A stretch of 64,000 bases of DNA from Diaporthe sp. PMI_573 (taxonomy: Eukaryota; Ascomycota; Sordariomycetes; Diaporthales; Diaporthaceae): NCBI GenBank assembly GCA_021399435.1, contig JAJTUP010000078.1:1-64000 (forward strand). Direction: 5' to 3'. Positions 45,193-55,654 of this stretch are shown here, piece after piece. Within the stretch, counting starts at the first letter, position 1, and the number at the start of each line of letters is the position of its first letter. Position numbers and translations under genes: made by a program. The notes below the pieces were generated by a model. The model had not been told where the DNA came from. It worked only from the letters and a program-made list of their open reading frames with translations, and searched no databases.

Positions 45193-45877
45193 CTATGCAT
45201 TTCCTGGAAGGGCATACAAAGGCTCATCAATTCCATGGGCTTTGTAAAGGTGCAACTGTTTGGCGGTCCACCTTGGGAAAGTCTGGTCACAACGGTCGCA
45301 CTGGATTGGTTGCTGCCATTGCATCTCATGTCAGCCATTGGTACTCCAGGCATGCTACAGCGTCAAACACAAGCCCGTCTCGGTAGCTTACCTTTTCCCG
45401 CTCTTCCAACTCGGGCGGGATGGGCGACCACCGGTCCTCGGTGTACACGATGTACAGCCCCATGGCCCCGTCTTCTTGGTCGACCTCCCGGGCTCCCTCC
45501 TCGCCTACGCCATCACTGTACCCAAGGATCTCCTGCCTCAGCCGCTCAAATTCCGTTGGAACCGGCTGCTCAGGCGGGTCTTCCGGAGTGATGCGCAGCT
45601 GAGAGTAGACGTGACGGTACTGGTAGGCCACATAGACGTAAGGGGTGAAGTCGTGCCCCTCAGCGGCTGGCACGACGTAGACGAGTCTGCTGCCGCCGCC
45701 TGCCTTCTCGCGGAGCAACGCGCTGATCTCGTTTGGAGCTGCGGGCTCGTCGTCCCAAAATGGTGCCCACCCTCGGTCCGCACCATGTACCCTGCCATTA
45801 GCGACAAGGAACTTGTCCAGTGTCGATACCCGGACCCTGAAGCCGCGCAGAGCGGTGATGGTGTTTGAGCCGGGCAT
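45193..45877 (-). CDS. Hypothetical protein with C-terminal C2H2 zinc-finger exon
   Basis: Exon 1 is 45877-45392 (162 codons) and exon 2 is 45312-45193, with a 79-nt intron (GTAAGC donor, GGCTGAC branch, GGCAG acceptor). The product is 201 residues. Exon 1 encodes an acidic domain with aromatic strands (YVVPAAEGHDFTPYVYVAYQ, GLYIVYTEDRWSPIPPELEE), family unknown. Exon 2 encodes a single C-x2-C...H-x4-H finger (QCDRCDQTFPRWTAKQLHLY followed by KAHG), then about 13 residues. Without the intron the frame ends 22 codons after the splice site with no finger, so splicing decides whether the finger is made. A single finger is more consistent with nucleic-acid or protein contact than with sequence-specific DNA binding. 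No signal or membrane segments. Confidence 0.65.
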
Positions 45878-47608
45878 GAGTGATGCGGTGGTTTTCGTTG
45901 CTGTCGGCGTTCGAAGAGGCTAAACCAATACGGAGCGAGGCGGTCTCGGGTGAAATGATGGGGGCGCTGTTGACAAGCCATCAACCTTGACGTGGACCGG
46001 CCTCATTTGTTGCCTTGATTTATACATGCTTTCAGGCACCTGAAAGCACCAGTCCCCAGTATGACGGAATCACATCCTCCTGTATGTCTAAAGTAAATTG
46101 TGCCGTCCCTTTGGAGACTGTAATTGCCCGGATTCGGACAGGAGCTGTTAATTCGTTGCAAAGTTCTTGCGCATCGCATAAGGATGGCCTGAAGAAACGC
46201 CGTTGGTTCCCAACCTGCTTCCGGGCTGCGTGTCAAAGAGCTGCCGCCATACCATCTGCACACTGTGCCCTCGCATAAGGAGGCTGTGCCCGGTTTTTGC
46301 ATCCCACATGAGTTCTTTCTTTCCCACCATGATCTTCGGGAACTCCTTGGTGAGTCCCGTCCCTTCCCGGCCCGGTTTAAAGCCAAGGTGGGCCTTGAAA
46401 ATTTTCGTGGCTTTTTTTTTTGGCGTCCTCTTTGTCTTTCGCAACCATCTGTTCTTTGTAAGAGGACTTTGGGCATTGAGCCTGCTCTCCTCATCACGTT
46501 TCTGGTCGATTTTCATTTGCATATGCTTCGAAATTGTGCCCACAAACAACCAATAACTATGGCCCTCGGGTATTTCTGTGCCTTGAACCTAAAAATCTGG
46601 AGAATTTGGGTTTTCAACTTGCGTTGCTCGGGATGAGGCGGCCTCGCTACGGAGCCTTGGTATTTCTTGTGGGCTGCCATCCTAATTATATGACTGATAA
46701 TTTCGGTCTTCGTATCAGGGGTTCAACGTTGCAAAATCTGGTGACAAAGAGCTGGGCTTGTTTGAGAACTGATATTTTTGCCCTGTTATTGGACGTGAGT
46801 GGCGGAATTTTGCCCGATCTTGATACAAAGAGAAAGGAGATTCGCAAGCCATCGGATGGAGGCTGGCACGCCCATTTCTGACTAGTAGTGCCGCTCTATG
46901 TGTCCACTGCGCAGCGTTTGCTTCTGTATAGAGCATCTTGTGTGAAATGGATGATCAGTTGGCCGAGATGGACAGAGGGTCCGCAATCTAACTTGGGTCT
47001 AAATGTTGTCGTTGGTGGTCGCTATTGCACATCGAGTGTGGCACAGGTTTCAGCCAGCCACACTTGTCCAGAGATCTCAACGGGAGCGCCCACTTTAATA
47101 TCTCAGGACACTGCGGGCGGGTTAAGCGGCCACAACACAAAGGATGTCAGTACAGGGCAATTATGGCCCTACTGAGCCACAATTTCAGCCTGGACCAGCA
47201 CAAAGACCACAGGTACTTACTTCGAACCAGAATTGGATCTCTAAGGTAGCATCATGGAGCATCTCATTACCAAATTGACCCTGTCTAGGCTCCACATGAG
47301 TAGTCAATATCTGCCCAGGAAGATGACCTTAACCAACATCATGGAGCTTGCCCACTGAGAAGGGTATATGCTTGGAGAAGGTGGTGTTTCTCTTTGTCCT
47401 CTCCAGCCTTTTCGACCCTGAGTCTCATCAGGGTCTGTCTGAAGAATTGAAAATATAGATGAGTGATCACATTTGACATAAACCATCCACGGAGGTAAGT
47501 GGGCATAAATACAATTGCCGTACATCTTGCAACCATCTCTGCTGTCCTGGAATATCGGGCTGACAGTTTACATCTATTCAACGTAATTACGTCCCAACAT
47601 CTTGTAAT
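45878..47608. other. 1.7-kb intergenic region without a supported gene
   Basis: Minus-strand frames at 46003-46497 and 46148-46549 (basic, Lys-rich) have no recognisable domain and no credible continuation. They may be chance or a relic. Nothing else stands out. Confidence 0.4.
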
Positions 47609-48685
47609 ATGAATACTTTGCACACACTCGCCATGGCTCAACAGCTACCTGCTAAGTATGTGTACAAAAGGCGCCAGAGATGCAGAACTCTGCGGTATGC
47701 TAACAGATATCCTCTTGCAGTCATTTCTACTTGGTCGACAGCAGCGCGTGGGCCTTGGTCCTCGCTTTATACAACAAGGGCTTTGATTATACAAAGGAAG
47801 ATCTCTGCCAACATGCGTGGCACGATATCATCAGAACATACTTCCCCGCCCGTAAGTATTTATTTGACATTATATTCCGGAATGTCCACAAGTCCATCAG
47901 ACATGAAGTTGAAGGCTTTCCTCTGTATTAAAAGAGTAAAGGACATTGTCATGGCTCCTAGTGGTCGCGGATCCCCACACTGGAAGCCTTTTTTTTTTTT
48001 TGATGTCTCGTTTGCTAATGAGGTGTTTCAGTTCCAGTTTACCATCCCGCGCTGGTAAACGTGCCCCCAGGGCAGACTGCACAGGCCACAGTGTACCACG
48101 TTATAACACAGGCATATCGAGGCTTGCCACCCCATCTAAACCAACGAGCAAAGCCTGACGTTATCACCGTGAAAGTCAACCGCATTCTGCCGGGGCTTGT
48201 GACAGCTCTGTGCAAGCGAGATATTTTCTGGGTGGAATGTAAGGCGCCGAGCAAAGATCAGCCTAACGAGTGGAGTACTGTCATGAACGAGGCTGTGAGT
48301 CGCCTCGAAATCGCACACAGCGGCCGCGCACTTTACATCATCCTGAATGTCGGTCTGGAGTGGCTGCCCTTCTACTGGGATCCAAACAACCCAGCCGGTC
48401 CTGGAATGAACCTGACGATCAAGGCCGCCCGTGGGCACTCCAACTTCCCCGTGAGCCCCAAGATACGGCCCCCGCCGGGTATCAATGCAGGCCACATCGA
48501 CGCGAACAACGTCATTCACGGAGCGGGCGAAGACTCTGGATTGTTTCACCACGGCCCAGGGTCCCAACGGACAAACGGTGCTGGCTTATCAGAACGATCT
48601 CGATTTCCTGGAGCATTACTTTGGCGTCATAGCCAATCATGTGTACGTGGGCCACAACGTCCCTACTAGCTTCGAGGGAATGTGA
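47609..48685 (+). pseudogene. Possible PD-(D/E)XK-like fungal protein, probably frameshifted
   Basis: Exons at 47609-47655 (alternative start 47633), 47721-47851 and 48032 onward, with introns of 65 and 180 nt, the second containing a 13-T run. Exon 3 keeps a good frame through PDVITVKVN, DIFWVECKAPSKDQ and LEWLPFYWDPNNPAGPG to about 48540. It then becomes Arg/Ser-rich and stops at 48669. A frame starting one base later (CFTTAQGPNGQTVLAYQNDL to the stop at 48685) looks like the true end, so a 1-base insertion near 48541 is likely. The spacing of PD and a hydrophobic strand ending E-x-K (VECK) resembles PD-(D/E)XK nucleases, but this is an inference from a short motif. The intact ancestor would be about 270 residues. 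No signal peptide or membrane segment. Confidence 0.5.
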
Positions 48686-48940
48686 GATGAGTGCAGAGGC
48701 GAGTGTGTTGCAGATTAATAGCGCGTTCAGATGACTGCTGGCGGTGCTCGGGCGATTGCATATGACGGCTTCGAAAGCCGGTCAGTCTGGGTGGGAAAAC
48801 GATGTATGCTAGTGTCAAACTGGGGGCTGCTTCTCTTTTACTGTCGCATAATGCTATTACACTAACGCAACCACATTCTCAAAATTGCCAAAACGTCATT
48901 GCGGAGCATCATGTGATTTGGTTACCATCCACTCGGCTAT
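48686..48940. other. Short intergenic region
   Basis: Downstream flank of the preceding gene; no coding sequence supported. Confidence 0.4.
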
Positions 48941-49078
48941 TCCATAGGAGGCTGTCCCAGAGGAGGTGATCCCAGAGGAATTTATTGCATGGGAAATGGT
49001 CCAATAGGAAATTAGTTTCATAGAAGGGCAATTCAACAGAAGGTTAATCCATAGGAGATCAACGCCATTGGAGAGTAA
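48941..49078. repeat. Degenerate 15-bp minisatellite
   Basis: About nine imperfect 14-17 bp units follow one another, each with a core like CCATAGGAGNNNNNT (variants CCAGAGGAG, CAATAGGAA, CATAGAAGG, CAACAGAAG). It falls in non-coding DNA. Confidence 0.6.
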
Positions 49079-50205
49079 GCAGTGGGTATTGCCCAGGTGG
49101 TTCACTACACATAGATGCTGTGGCCGCGAGGCCGACACTCGAGCAAAGCTTGTTGTTGGTATAGATCAAAGTTATGAGCTTCGATGAAGTCTGCCCAGGT
49201 CGACGGGTGGATCGTTGATTACGTCTGCTTCAATGTTCAACCATACTTTGCGATGGGAACTACAACGAGCCTTCTGAATCGTCTTCAGGCTCTAACATGA
49301 AATTAGTTCTTGATCCAAATGGAAAGAAACCCATATCCCTGCTTGTCATGCCGCTGCTGATGCCATCGTCCCCAGCTGCCAGTGGGGAAATGATGGTTCT
49401 TCCATCCCAAACGGTTGGTCCGTATCCAATCTCGCCGCTCAAGATCAGGGTTAATGTGACGCTTGTTCGGACAATGACCCATTCTCGAAATCGAAGTGAT
49501 CGTGAAATGGAAGCAGTTGGGCCACTAATTACCTGCCAGCTTGAGATCCTCAACATTTGAGCAGACACTGAAGCAGTCGGCTAGAAGACCCCCCCGGAGA
49601 CGCAGCGGTCTCAGTAGAGGGAGCCCCTTCCGGATGCGAGAGAACGTGAAGGCCCGAACGTGATTCAGGAGTTTTTGAACCGCAGCTCGATCATCGTCGT
49701 TCAGCTACAACACCAGCGCCAGCCCGGTTATCGCCTCAGAGAACGATGTCGATCCGGCAAAGAGAAGTGCAGTATGCTCATGTACACACGGTACTGGATA
49801 AGTAGGCAAGTTGGTCGTCGGCTATTTGATGCATCCACACAACGCCGCCGAGAAAATGACAGACCTTGCAGCATATACTAGTAGTTTGTCTTACAATTGT
49901 ACCCCTCAGCGCAAAAGAGCATCTAGCCGAATAAAGATCCTTGGCCGGTGTCATGAGAACGGAGACGCGGGACCCCGCACGTTTGACGATCCACGAAGTG
50001 TTCGTCAGCGTCTGGAGCTCCTCTGCACAGAATAACAGACCTCGGTCAAAGCCCTCTATTTTTCTCCTCGTGTTCTGTCAGTAATTGTGCCTTGTCGCCT
50101 CGGTCGAGTCGGCATATAGGAACACGTCTCTCTTTATTTTTGGTTCATGTTTACGAACCAAACTCCTCACACAATTAATATCTTCTTACCAGCCCGTCTC
50201 GCATC
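49079..50205. other. Intergenic region upstream of the alcohol dehydrogenase
   Basis: No convincing gene; short frames on both strands near 49260-49570 overlap each other. The ADH promoter is at the right end. Confidence 0.45.
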
Positions 50206-51335
50206 ATGCGTGCGCTCCGATACTACGGCATTGAGGATATCCGCTTGGACGACATCCCCGAGCCAGAATGTCGGCCGGGATGTGTCAAGCTTAAGCCAAA
50301 CTATGTTGGCATCTGCGGCAGCGACATGTGTGTGAGCCCAGTGAACCTGCCCAGAATTTGCAAGCTAATTAACCCAATTCGCCGGCCAGCCATCTTTACT
50401 ACGATGAAGCCGTAGCCACAAAACCCGACTTCGTGCACCCCCTGGCCAAGGAGAAGATGCCCATCGTCTTCGGCCACGAGTTCGGCGGCGTGGTGACGGA
50501 GGTCGGGGACGGCGTCACGCGCGCGCGCGTCGGCGACCTCGTGGCCGTCCGCCCGTCGCTGTACGACGGGACCTGCGAGGCCTGCGTGGCGGGGCACACC
50601 AACGTGTGCCAGTACTGGGGCTGGCTGGGGATCCACGCCAGCGGGGGCCTGGCCGAGTCGGCCGTCGTCGAGGAGAAGACGGTGTTCCGCCTCCCCGCGG
50701 GGGCGAACCCGGAGCTCTCGGCCCTGGTCGAGCCGCTCTCCGTGGGCTGGCACGCGACGCGCCTGGCGCGGGACCTGACCCCGACGTCGACGGCGCTCAT
50801 AATCGGCGGGGGACCGATCGGCTGTGCCGTGTACCTCGCCCTCCGCGCCCAGGGACTGGCGCGGATCGTGGTCAGTGAGGTCACGCAGGCGCGCCGTGAC
50901 ATGCTGGCGGCGCTGGGCGCCGAGAACGTCCTCTCCCCCGCCGACACCGATGTCGTGGCCGCGGTCCGGGAGCTCTCTGGGGGCCGCGGCGCCCACGCGG
51001 TTTTCGACTGTGCTGGGCTCCCGGTCACGCTGAGTACGGCCCTAGACGCGCTGCGGCCCCGGGGTACTATTGTCAACGTCGCCATCCGTGCCGCGCCCGT
51101 GCCGCAGGTGGACCTCAACCTTTACCTGTATAAGGAGGCGACGCTGGTGAGCTCTATCGCCTACCGGGACGAGGACTGGGAGGAGGTTATCGAGGCCCTC
51201 GGAAGTGGGAAGATAAAGCCGGAGGCGATGGTAACCAGCAAGATTGAGATGCAGGACCTGGTGGAGAAGGGGATTAAGGTTCTGGCCAAGCCCGGACAGC
51301 AACATTGTAAGATTCTAATCAGCGTGCAGCATTGA
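50206..51335 (+). CDS. Zinc-dependent medium-chain alcohol dehydrogenase (butanediol-dehydrogenase-like)
   Basis: Two exons: 50206-50327 and 50390-51335, with a 62-nt intron (GTGTGT donor, GCCAG acceptor). The product is 355 residues. Catalytic zinc ligands are C38 in CGSD, H70 and E71 in GHEFGGVV. The structural-zinc loop reads GTCEACVAGHTNVC with three visible cysteines, one fewer than the classical four. The NAD-binding motif is IIGGGPIGCA. Relatives oxidise secondary alcohols, 2,3-butanediol or sorbitol-type polyols in the cytosol. The coding sequence is strikingly GC-rich (especially 50440-51060) compared with flanks. There is no signal peptide. Neighbours give no pathway link, so the substrate is open. 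Confidence 0.88.
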
Positions 51336-52097
51336 ATAAGCATATCCTACGTTCAAACCGCAGCTACATCTTTGGTCCCAGCCTTTGCATGGCCTCACAA
51401 AAAAGCCAATTGGCTGCTGCGCCGTATTATGAAGCTTTGCTTTGTTGGATGCAGGTTCTGGCAACTGTCCAAAGAAATCTGGATTAAACGCAACATGAGG
51501 CTTGACGTATGGGGATCCAGGGCTATGAGAGATGTGCTGTAATTATGCGTGTTTCGTGCCCTCGAATAACCGAGTGGCAAATGAGCATTCATCGTTCAGT
51601 ACCCTTTGAAATATACGTATGTTTCACACCCTCCAACTTGGCTGCCTGTCTTCACTTCGGCAGCCCCCGAATGTGAGAATCATTTGCACGCAATAAAACG
51701 GTACGAAACGTGCTTGCGTAAAAATACAATCCCAAAGCTACATCCACATGCCCTCCAGGAGCAACATCATTCCTTGCTTACCTGCACGTTCAAGCAAGGA
51801 ATACGCATCAGCGCGAGCGAAGGAAAACAGAATGTGTTGGCCCCCTCCCCAACAGGCACCCGAAACAGAACGGTCCATTCAGAACGATGCAGCCTGAGGA
51901 ACTCGTGAACTGGTTGGTCACATCAACAAGCGAGTCCCTTGGGCGACGCAGCCTGTTTGCCACCAAGATCGGGACCCTTTAGTGATTGCCCCCATCCTCG
52001 CCACTAGACATTCTGCATGCTGTCTTCCCAAACTCACGACGACCACACAACCCGCCTGCAACGGTTCACATTTCCAAGTTTGCATCATCGACCGATC
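51336..52097. other. Intergenic region
   Basis: ADH 3' flank and GTPase promoter. No gene supported. Confidence 0.5.
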
Positions 52098-53442
52098 ATG
52101 GCCAGAATCAGCACACCGGCTCACTCGGACGATGAGTTCGATGTCATCTACGACATCGACGCCGTGAGTGACGTCAGCGATGGGAGCATCGAGCCGCGTG
52201 AGAGCTCCCCTTCAAGCAACTATGCCGGCTCAGGGCGCCTCGCAGGGCCACACGAAGTGCCTCAAATTCCACAGGCGTATGCTCATGACCCCGCCGTTAC
52301 TCATGTCACCCAGCAGCTGTCGGAGCAGCCCATCGAGGACTTCTATCGCGGGTCGGGCACCGCCAAGGGCGAGCAGAGCGGTAATCTGGTTAACGATGGG
52401 TTGAAGTACACCAAGTCCATGTACAACAAGTTCATGAACAAGGATTCTCTGATCGCTGTTATGGGGTAGGTGTTTGGCACTATACAGCAGAAATCCCTCA
52501 CTGACAACGACCTAGGATGACCGGCTCCGGAAAGACCACGTTCATATCAAAGGTTACCGGCCGGACTGATCTGAAGATCGGACACGACCTTACATCCTGT
52601 ACGTTCTCTCCGTGCTAGTCTTCAGGGGCACTGCCAATCCCGAATGGCCGTACTGACGAGGTTGCCCAGGCACTCGAGACATACAGGTCATCGAGACGAA
52701 GCTGGACGGACAGACAGTGCGCTTCGTCGACACCCCAGGATTCTCAGACACGAACCTCTCCGACACCGAAGTCCTCCAGATGATCGCGGACTACCTAGCC
52801 GTGGCCTACAAGCAGGAGATGAAGCTCTCGGGCATAATCTACCTGCACCCCATCTCCGACAACCGCGTGACCCACCACACGACCAAGAACCTCGAGATGT
52901 TCCGCAAGCTCACGGGCGAGAAGAACCTCAAGAACGTGACCCTCGCGACGACCATGTGGGACAAGGTCAGCGAGGAGGAAGGCCTGCGGCGCGAGGACGA
53001 GCTGAGGTCCAAGTTCTGGAAGCTGCTCGTGGCCATGGGGGCCAGGACGGCGCGGCACCACGGCGGCGACCCGGGGTGCGCGCGGCGCATCTCGTCGGCG
53101 CTGCTGGGCAACAGGCCCTTCTACCTGCAGCTGCAGGAGGAGATTGGCAGGGACAACAAGGCGCTGCGCGACACTGCCGCCGGGCGCGAGGTCATGCTGG
53201 AGCTGGCCCGCCTCAAGGAGGAGCACCGCCGCGAGCTGGCCGAGATGGAGGGCGTCATCCGCTCGTCGGCGGAGGAGAGTAGGTCCGTCATCGAGGCGCT
53301 GCAGAGCCACTACCAGGGCCGGATGGGCGAGCTGGAGAAGACGCTGCGTGATGAGCGGCGCATGAACGAGGATGCGGTGCGCGCGCTTACGGACCGCATC
53401 CAGGCGCTCGAGAAGAGGGGCATGGGCTGTGCTGTTATGTAA
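52098..53442 (+). CDS. P-loop GTPase (AIG1/septin-like superfamily) with coiled coil and CAAX box
   Basis: Three exons: 52098-52465, 52516-52598 and 52670-53442. They splice to 407 residues. The start at MARISTP was chosen over ATG 52017 because the extension looks like leader sequence. Residues 1-120 are acidic and disordered. The G domain follows: G1 GMTGSGKT at 123-130 (split by an intron inside the motif), a switch Thr at about 149-152, G3 DTPG at 171-174 with FSD after it, and a divergent G4 around TTMWDK. Residues about 325-400 form a heptad-type coiled coil (HRRELAEMEGVIRSSAEESR and on). The last residues are CAVM (404-407), a CAAX farnesylation signal, predicting membrane anchoring. 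It is not a canonical Ras protein. Function unknown; similar fungal proteins are annotated only as G-domain proteins. Confidence 0.8.
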
Positions 53443-54731
53443 TGGGTGGAACATCTTCGGAGCGCGATATTGTGCTCTGGATTCAGTTCTTGGTGTTTTT
53501 ATTGACGAAAAGGCTGCGTCTACCCGGTGTGGCTCCCGCGCGCCGTCCTGTCTGCTCATACGTGAAAGTTCTGTGAGCTTTCGGCGAGCATATACATACC
53601 TTGACTGAGACACAGGCGCACTATTAGCATAGATTCCATTTTAGTTGGATAATTGCGGAGCACCTAGTTATTGGCCCGGAACACCACCAGCCTGGGATTG
53701 GCTCACTCGAAAGTGTAGTAACGTATAAACCTGTACACTTCAAGACCAATTACCTTTAAACGCAGATATCAGTGAATGTAAGACCATTTATTTGTTGAAA
53801 AGTAATACTAATTAATTATTTCCATCAGTATGTTTTTCATGAAGTGCCCTAATCATTTCTACTTTAAACGTTATGTGTACCAATTTTTGTTATAAGTGTC
53901 CTGTAGGTTATAGAGCGCAGACGATGGCACAGCACGGCACGGCACGGCACGGCACACTACAGCCCAGTGACCCCTTTCCTCTGCCTGCTTCAGGTCAGTT
54001 GGTTTTGGTATGGTAAGTGCTTAGCAGGACAGCCAAAGGTTACCAGATCAGGTCTTGTCTTGATGGTAGGGCTCGTTAATCTCAAAAGGAAAGAGCCCCA
54101 AGAGACCAAGGCACCATAGGTAGGCAGGAAGGGTGCTCACCTTAGGGTGTGCACTGTAAGAACAGGAGTGCACATGCAACGGTGCGGTACAATGTGCCGC
54201 TGCGATTCGCTGCAGTACCATCCAAAACCAGGTTAGTCAGCGACCCATCTCTGATCCGCCTATCCCCACCCACGCTCAGCAAGGCTCAGTGGAAACCACC
54301 TTGACCACCACTCCAGACCCGATAAACACCGAGACCAGCATCGAATTACCATTAAAGACATTGTTGAACAAGGGCTCTGAAGCCTGGCGTGATTTTCTTT
54401 TATCCATTCCTTGGCGAGGAGGCCGCAAACACGGTCGTCTGTAACGTTTCACGCGCATTGAATGGGCCGGGCACAACTGGTTATGCAGTTGGTGTCCAGC
54501 TTGGTGGGGGCGACTCGGTGCCTGTTGGCGGTTCAGATTCAAAGAAAAGGCGAACCCCACCGCCAGCCCTGACTGACACCTTCAACTCCTTTCCCCTCTC
54601 GGCCCCTTCCAAAAGTTTTGACAGCTTGCCAAAAATAAGACAGTCAGTTTATCAACAATTATTCAAGGTATGTCTATCAGTGGTCGCCATTGGAATCTTG
54701 GCCCTTTAACACAAGTGGACAGACGACCATT
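53443..54731. other. Intergenic or poorly defined region
   Basis: No reliable gene. Frames at about 54240-54440 (TTLTTTPDPINTETS and on) and 54480-54675 (ending VYQQLFK, followed by a GTATGT donor) look protein-like. They could be upstream exons of the hypothetical gene at 54732, but no single splice model connects them. Confidence 0.4.
53936..53955. repeat. GGCAC pentanucleotide microsatellite
   Basis: About four tandem GGCAC units with an imperfect lead-in. It is non-coding. Confidence 0.7.
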
Positions 54732-55196
54732 ATGTCTATCTCCGTCGCGCCGACCAGTCTTTTTCCCCTTGGGGAAGAGCCCACTCGTATCTCAGTGCGG
54801 ATTAACCGGGACCTGTTGAAACTTATTGACCCTTCCATGGTCCCATTAGAGGAAGGGGATAGCTTTACCCGAGTTGGACGGAAAGGGAGAGCTGCCATTA
54901 ACCAGGTGACCCGCGTCGTGAGCACGGCGCTGTTTGGTGCCGAGGTTTCCAAGTTGCCGATGGATTTCGGATGGTCGAAGCCCGGTATGGGACCTGATGG
55001 TCCCGAAATCAGGGCCCATCATTACGTGGGGGTCTGTTTTGACCATCATGTCACTAAGGAGGTCCCCGATCCCAGGGTACTGGAGCTCACAGCAGATGAG
55101 GAGATCGATGGTAATGTTGTGTTTAATGCAGTGGAAGTGGATACAGCACGGAGGGACAGCATCAATACATGTGTTAGTAATGCGCAGCCAACCTGA
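54732..55196 (+). CDS. Hypothetical protein fragment (exon), function unknown
   Basis: A 154-codon frame starts at ATG 54732 (MSISVAPTSLFPLGEEPTRI) with balanced, protein-like composition. It has a Val/Asp-rich middle and a His-rich patch (AHHYVGVCFDHHVTKE). A splice acceptor (GGACAG) lies just upstream at about 54720 in the same phase as the frame ending VYQQLFK, so the true protein may start further left. I do not recognise a domain, signal peptide or membrane segment. Confidence 0.35.
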   Translation: MSISVAPTSLFPLGEEPTRISVRINRDLLKLIDPSMVPLEEGDSFTRVGRKGRAAINQVTRVVSTALFGAEVSKLPMDFGWSKPGMGPDGPEIRAHHYVGVCFDHHVTKEVPDPRVLELTADEEIDGNVVFNAVEVDTARRDSINTCVSNAQPT

Positions 55197-55267
55197 AGTG
55201 TAACCTCAGTGTGATAGAACAACCCAAATTAGGTATCAGAGGTTTAGGTATGTAGTGCCTGCTAGCT

Positions 55268-55654
55268 ATGGTTGGCAGAAGGGACGCCGCAAGTCGAGAT
55301 AATCCCAGCACGCATAAAGGCACCCAGCTCATCATTACAGGAGGAGTCACTAGGCAAGTTACATCCGCAAACTTGAACACGTTGTTGTGGGTTTTTGTTG
55401 TTCAGCTAGACTCAGATGGGCAACAGACCCAAGCTGAGGAGACGGCAAAGGAAGCTCTCGAGCGGCTCAGATCAGATACTGTAAGGGTCCAAAGGCTGCA
55501 AGAGGCCTTGCCGATGGAAGAGAGAATCGCGTGTTTCTACGATGCCTATGACAAGCATGATTTAGAGAAGGGTATACGGGAGCAGATTCGGAAAGAAGCC
55601 CGAAAAGCTGATGCCGAACTGTTGTCTCTTAGCAACTTTCTTATTTCATTGTAG
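55268..55654 (+). CDS. Hypothetical protein or exon with helical C-terminus
   Basis: A 128-codon frame begins MVGRRDAASRD. The second half is helical and charged (EETAKEALERLRSDTVRVQR and EKGIREQIRKEARKADAELL). A GTTCAG acceptor-like site precedes the helical part, so only that part may be exonic. It may be the 3' exon of the 54732 gene. Unknown function. Confidence 0.3.
   Translation: MVGRRDAASRDNPSTHKGTQLIITGGVTRQVTSANLNTLLWVFVVQLDSDGQQTQAEETAKEALERLRSDTVRVQRLQEALPMEERIACFYDAYDKHDLEKGIREQIRKEARKADAELLSLSNFLISL

Noticed and set aside
46003..46549. Overlapping basic minus-strand frames as a DNA-binding gene
   Set aside because: Lys/Arg-rich composition alone is not evidence, and two frames overlap each other.
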